DNA from: Polaribacter sp. | GTDB lineage: Bacteria > Bacteroidota > Bacteroidia > Flavobacteriales > Flavobacteriaceae | DNA length: 17,606 nt | Assembly (NCBI GenBank): GCA_003537695.1 | Contig: DPRC01000090.1 | Coordinates: 23,909 to 41,514, forward strand | Direction of reading: 5' to 3' | Shown: positions 15,604 to 17,606 of the stretch, in pieces | Layout of the letters: every line of letters starts with the position of its first letter | How positions within the stretch are numbered: the first letter of the stretch is position 1 | The notes under the pieces: generated by a model | What the model was told of the DNA's origin: nothing | Database searches by the model: none | What the model saw: only the letters and a program-made list of their open reading frames with translations | Made by a program: the position numbers and the translations under genes

Positions 15604-15636
15604 CAAGTATACCAATGAAACCAAGTATTAGTAACC

Positions 15637-15664
15637 ATATTAGAAGTTAGCTTTCTAATATTTT
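15637..15664 (+). terminator. rho-independent terminator of the TPR gene
   Basis: ATATTAGAA (15637-15645) pairs perfectly with TTCTAATAT (15653-15661) around a 7-base loop, and the stem runs into TTTT. It lies about 90 bp after the TPR stop. With the minus-strand terminator at 15572-15603 it forms a pair that insulates the convergent genes, each hairpin lying beyond the other. Confidence 0.6.
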
Positions 15665-15675
15665 ATAAATAAGTT

Positions 15676-16401
15676 TTAATTCATAGAAATACTTCCGCCA
15701 GAAGAAGTTTCTTTATTTATTGCTACAGGGTTTCCTTTAAAAGCTATATCTGCACCACTGCTTGCTTTTCCTTCCATATTTTTAGAGGCATAAATATTTA
15801 TAGAAGCACCGCTAGAAGCGCTTGCGTAGGCATGATCACCCTTTAGAGTAAACGCATCAATACTGCTTCCGCTAGATGCGCTAGCTGTATGATTTATAGT
15901 AGTTCCTTTAATGCTTATACCAGAACCACTAGATGTTTTAGTTTTTACGTTTTTTGCAATCACTTCAATTTTTATACTGGCACCACTGCTTGCATCTATA
16001 GCGATTTCATTCGTTTTTATTACAGATTCACTTTTCACATTACTTCCGCTTGAAGCCTTTAATAGCCTTAGGTTTTCTATAGTGACATACACTTTTTTTG
16101 CTTTTGATTTCCAAATGTTTTTCTTTGTATATATTTTTAAAACACCCTCTTTTACTTCTGTAATAATGAGATTGTGTAAATTTTCATCTGCTTCAACGGT
16201 AATTGCATTTGTATTGCCTTGGCGAATAAAAAGGTCTATACCTGTGCTTACTTTTATACCAGAAAAATCTGCTTGTGGTGTGCGTTCTGTGATTACAATA
16301 TTTCTGTTTCCTTCAACCCAGTTAAATACAGTGATTCCACAAGAAGTAAAAATAGTTGTAATAAACAGAATTCCTAAAAATTGAATATTTATCTTTTTCA
16401 T
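15676..16401 (-). CDS. head-GIN domain lipoprotein (DUF2807)
   Basis: A 241-residue lipoprotein. The signal peptide ends in IFTSC, so Cys21 is the likely lipidated residue. The mature part is a DUF2807 (putative auto-transporter head GIN) domain: an opening block with GIDLFIRQG and VEADENLHNLI, then a ladder of seven SSG turns starting at residues 117, 138, 157, 176, 196, 214 and 233, spaced 18-21 residues apart. This suggests a right-handed beta-solenoid with one SSG per coil. The function is unknown; it probably sits in the periplasm or on the outer membrane. In Flavobacteriaceae such genes commonly follow a PspC-domain gene, as here, although about 570 bp separate the two. A strong terminator follows it. 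Confidence 0.9.
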   Translation of the reverse strand: MKKINIQFLGILFITTIFTSCGITVFNWVEGNRNIVITERTPQADFSGIKVSTGIDLFIRQGNTNAITVEADENLHNLIITEVKEGVLKIYTKKNIWKSKAKKVYVTIENLRLLKASSGSNVKSESVIKTNEIAIDASSGASIKIEVIAKNVKTKTSSGSGISIKGTTINHTASASSGSSIDAFTLKGDHAYASASSGASINIYASKNMEGKASSGADIAFKGNPVAINKETSSGGSISMN

Positions 16402-16485
16402 GATTTTAGTTTTAATTTTAAATGTTTTTATAGAGATGCTCCTTACCTAATTATAGTTGCTCAATTTTTTTTGGATGAGTTCTTT

Positions 16486-16537
16486 AGAGTAGTTGTATTT
16501 CTATTTAATTGATCAAGAGGAATCCGTTCATTTTAAA
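16486..16537 (-). repeat. diverged direct repeat, copy B (upstream of GIN gene)
   Basis: This 52-bp stretch matches 16943-16994 at 42 of 52 positions without gaps; seven of the ten differences are transitions. Copy A spans the last seven codons and stop of the PspC-like gene. In the matching frame copy B reads L K stop T D S S stop instead of L K C T D C S stop, so both Cys codons are lost. It looks like a decayed duplicate of that gene's 3' end. Confidence 0.6.
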
Positions 16538-16692
16538 TGAATTGCATACACCGGTATGTGAAAATACAAAAACTATGAACTACTTATAAAAAATATTTAG
16601 AGCAATTACCTTTACTCTAAAGGGCAGTCTATAGCTTGTTTCCAAGCAAATTTTTGAAGATGTTTTATACCCTCCATTGCTTAGTACTTTTT

Positions 16693-16917
16693 TTATTTTT
16701 TTATGGCTATTGATTGGAGTGCAAGACTCTCAAAAGAGCACTTTAAAGCAATGTTGTTTAAAGGGGTGCATTGCTCAGACTTTTCATGAACATACATGTT
16801 TGTGATTAAGGAGAATAAGGAAATGAAAACTGCTAATAAAATTTTTAAGAAAATAAGCATTTTGAAATGGGGTTTTAGTATTTTTATAGGTCTTTTAGGG
16901 TCCATTCCTAAGTACAT
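16693..16917 (-). CDS. doubtful small single-helix membrane protein
   Basis: An open frame of 74 codons between the PspC-like and GIN genes, on the same strand. Possible starts are the ATGs at 16917, 16905 and 16860. From the last (MLIFLKILLAVFISLFSLI) it would be a 55-residue protein with one N-terminal transmembrane helix and two cysteines in the following segment. I know no similar protein. For it: the same strand, a plausible membrane helix, and a position inside the presumed operon. Against it: the AT-rich DNA gives hydrophobic frames easily, and the segment lies between two copies of a diverged repeat, so it may be non-coding filler. No ribosome binding signal decides the start. Confidence 0.3.
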   Translation of the reverse strand: MYLGMDPKRPIKILKPHFKMLIFLKILLAVFISLFSLITNMYVHEKSEQCTPLNNIALKCSFESLALQSIAIKK

Positions 16918-16942
16918 ATGGAATGTGGTTTTATAAGCTCTT

Positions 16943-16994
16943 AAAATAGTTGCACTCCTATTTAATTAATTAAGAGCAATCTGTGCATTTTAAA
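16943..16994 (-). repeat. diverged direct repeat, copy A (3' end of PspC-like gene)
   Basis: This is the intact partner of the repeat at 16486-16537, offset by 457 bp and in the same orientation. It covers the terminal CTDCS codons, the TAA stop at 16970-16972, and 27 bp of 3' flank. The similarity stops just inside the coding sequence. Confidence 0.6.
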
Positions 16995-17606
16995 ACGGTA
17001 TTGGTCATTTTAAAGTGATGGTTTACCATATCGCTGTCGTACATATTTGTTTTATTTTTTACATCACTTAAGAAATTCTTTACAGAATTATCAAGATAAA
17101 CATTTGTTTCTTGTGGTACATAAATTGTAAGCGCTATTTCTTCATCTTTAAAAATATTTTTTAAGTCGGATAAGAAGAAAGCATCTAAAATCAATTTATT
17201 TTCTTCAAGGGTATATTCATATTTTATTTCTTTAGCATTTTTTCTTGCTTTTCCACTACTTGCGGCATATGATGTTTTTTGAATAATAATATAGGCAATA
17301 TTTGAATTACTTCTTTTAATATCGAGGTGAATATCGTTTGTGTAAATTAAGGAGGTGCCGTTTACTTCTACTTGATGCTTTCTCGAATTTCTTTTTAAGT
17401 TGTGCTGATAGTAAATCAGATCATTATTCCGTATTTTTAAGACAAGGGTATCATTGGTGGCAATTTTTAAAGGATTTTTTTGTATTGAGTGTCCAAAATT
17501 TGAATGGGTAGTTCCGAACTCTACTGCAGTAAAAATTATAATTAGTAAAGCAATAAACCAGATGCCCAAGAGGGGTAAAGAAGCGGTTTTGCTAAATCTT
17601 TTTAAA
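16970..17606 (-). CDS. PspC-like membrane protein, C-terminal part (cut by window edge)
   Basis: The reading frame stays open to the window edge, so the true start lies outside; the TTG near 17569 is internal, preceded in frame by KRFSKTASLPL. 211 residues are visible. A transmembrane helix covers LPLLGIWFIALLIIIFTAVE. After it comes an extracytoplasmic beta-rich domain of about 180 residues, ending in KCTDCS with a CxxC pair. In Flavobacteriaceae, large PspC-domain proteins have this kind of C-terminus and are followed by a head-GIN lipoprotein gene, which is what leads me to this name; the PspC domain itself is not in view. It is probably an inner-membrane envelope-stress protein, but that is inference. 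Confidence 0.7.
   Translation of the reverse strand, partial: LKRFSKTASLPLLGIWFIALLIIIFTAVEFGTTHSNFGHSIQKNPLKIATNDTLVLKIRNNDLIYYQHNLKRNSRKHQVEVNGTSLIYTNDIHLDIKRSNSNIAYIIIQKTSYAASSGKARKNAKEIKYEYTLEENKLILDAFFLSDLKNIFKDEEIALTIYVPQETNVYLDNSVKNFLSDVKNKTNMYDSDMVNHHFKMTNTVLKCTDCS

Noticed and set aside
15911..16384. Plus-strand frame of 157 codons across the GIN gene
   Set aside because: It mirrors the SSG-repeat coding sequence; the lipobox and DUF2807 features are all on the minus strand.
16634..16647. GCTTG-TTTC-CAAGC hairpin as a terminator
   Set aside because: On the minus strand, where the local genes lie, it has no U-run; the stem is only 5 bp.
16747..16775. AGCAATG...CATTGCT inverted repeat inside the small ORF
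   Set aside because: 7-bp arms around a 15-base loop are easily found by chance in AT-rich DNA.

Overview
The window looks like ordinary core chromosome of a marine-type member of the Flavobacteriaceae (Bacteroidota), perhaps close to Polaribacter or Tenacibaculum. The genus guess is inference. The supporting signs are AT-rich DNA, start codons without clear Shine-Dalgarno sequences, several matches to the Bacteroidota promoter (TTG about 20 bases before TAnnTTTG), and family-restricted genes: a GLPGLI protein, a type 9 secretion (T9SS) sorting domain, a DUF6428 protein, a head-GIN lipoprotein next to a PspC-like protein, and a large flavobacterial TPR protein. I see no rRNA, tRNA, CRISPR array, transposase, phage gene or replication origin.

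Layout. (1) 52-2774: D-alanine--D-alanine ligase (minus) diverges from a membrane-anchored PASTA protein and the pseudouridine synthase RluD (plus). Two consensus promoters lie back to back between them. (2) 2860-6019, minus: a DUF6428 protein with a Cys-rich tail, a GNAT acetyltransferase, then the chaperone HtpG, which has its own strong terminator. (3) 6167-10623, plus: a GMC-type flavin oxidoreductase with a ferredoxin-like Cys cluster, a FabH-type ketoacyl-ACP synthase, a secreted GLPGLI protein with a tiny membrane protein behind it, and a CoA-binding-fold protein. (4) 10659-13773, minus: a tight operon pyrR - pyrB - STAS-like protein - minimal T9SS protein - ribonuclease Z, with 1 bp and 10 bp gaps and an ATGA overlap, driven by a good promoter ahead of pyrR. 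(5) 14175-15545, plus: a TPR protein. (6) 15676-17606, minus: a head-GIN lipoprotein, a doubtful small membrane ORF, and the C-terminal part of a PspC-like membrane protein that runs off the window edge.

How the genes fit together. The left cluster serves cell-wall precursor synthesis and 23S rRNA modification. The pyr operon joins pyrimidine synthesis (PyrB, PyrR) to tRNA 3'-end processing (RNase Z). The right end is an envelope module of an inner-membrane PspC-like protein and a predicted beta-solenoid lipoprotein.

No clearly new multi-gene defence or mobile system is visible. The most unusual items are a secreted protein that is nothing but a T9SS sorting domain, set between the STAS-like gene and rnz, and an 81% identical 52-bp direct repeat. 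One copy of that repeat spans the 3' end of the PspC-like gene. The other, with a stop and a lost Cys in the matching frame, lies upstream of the GIN gene.
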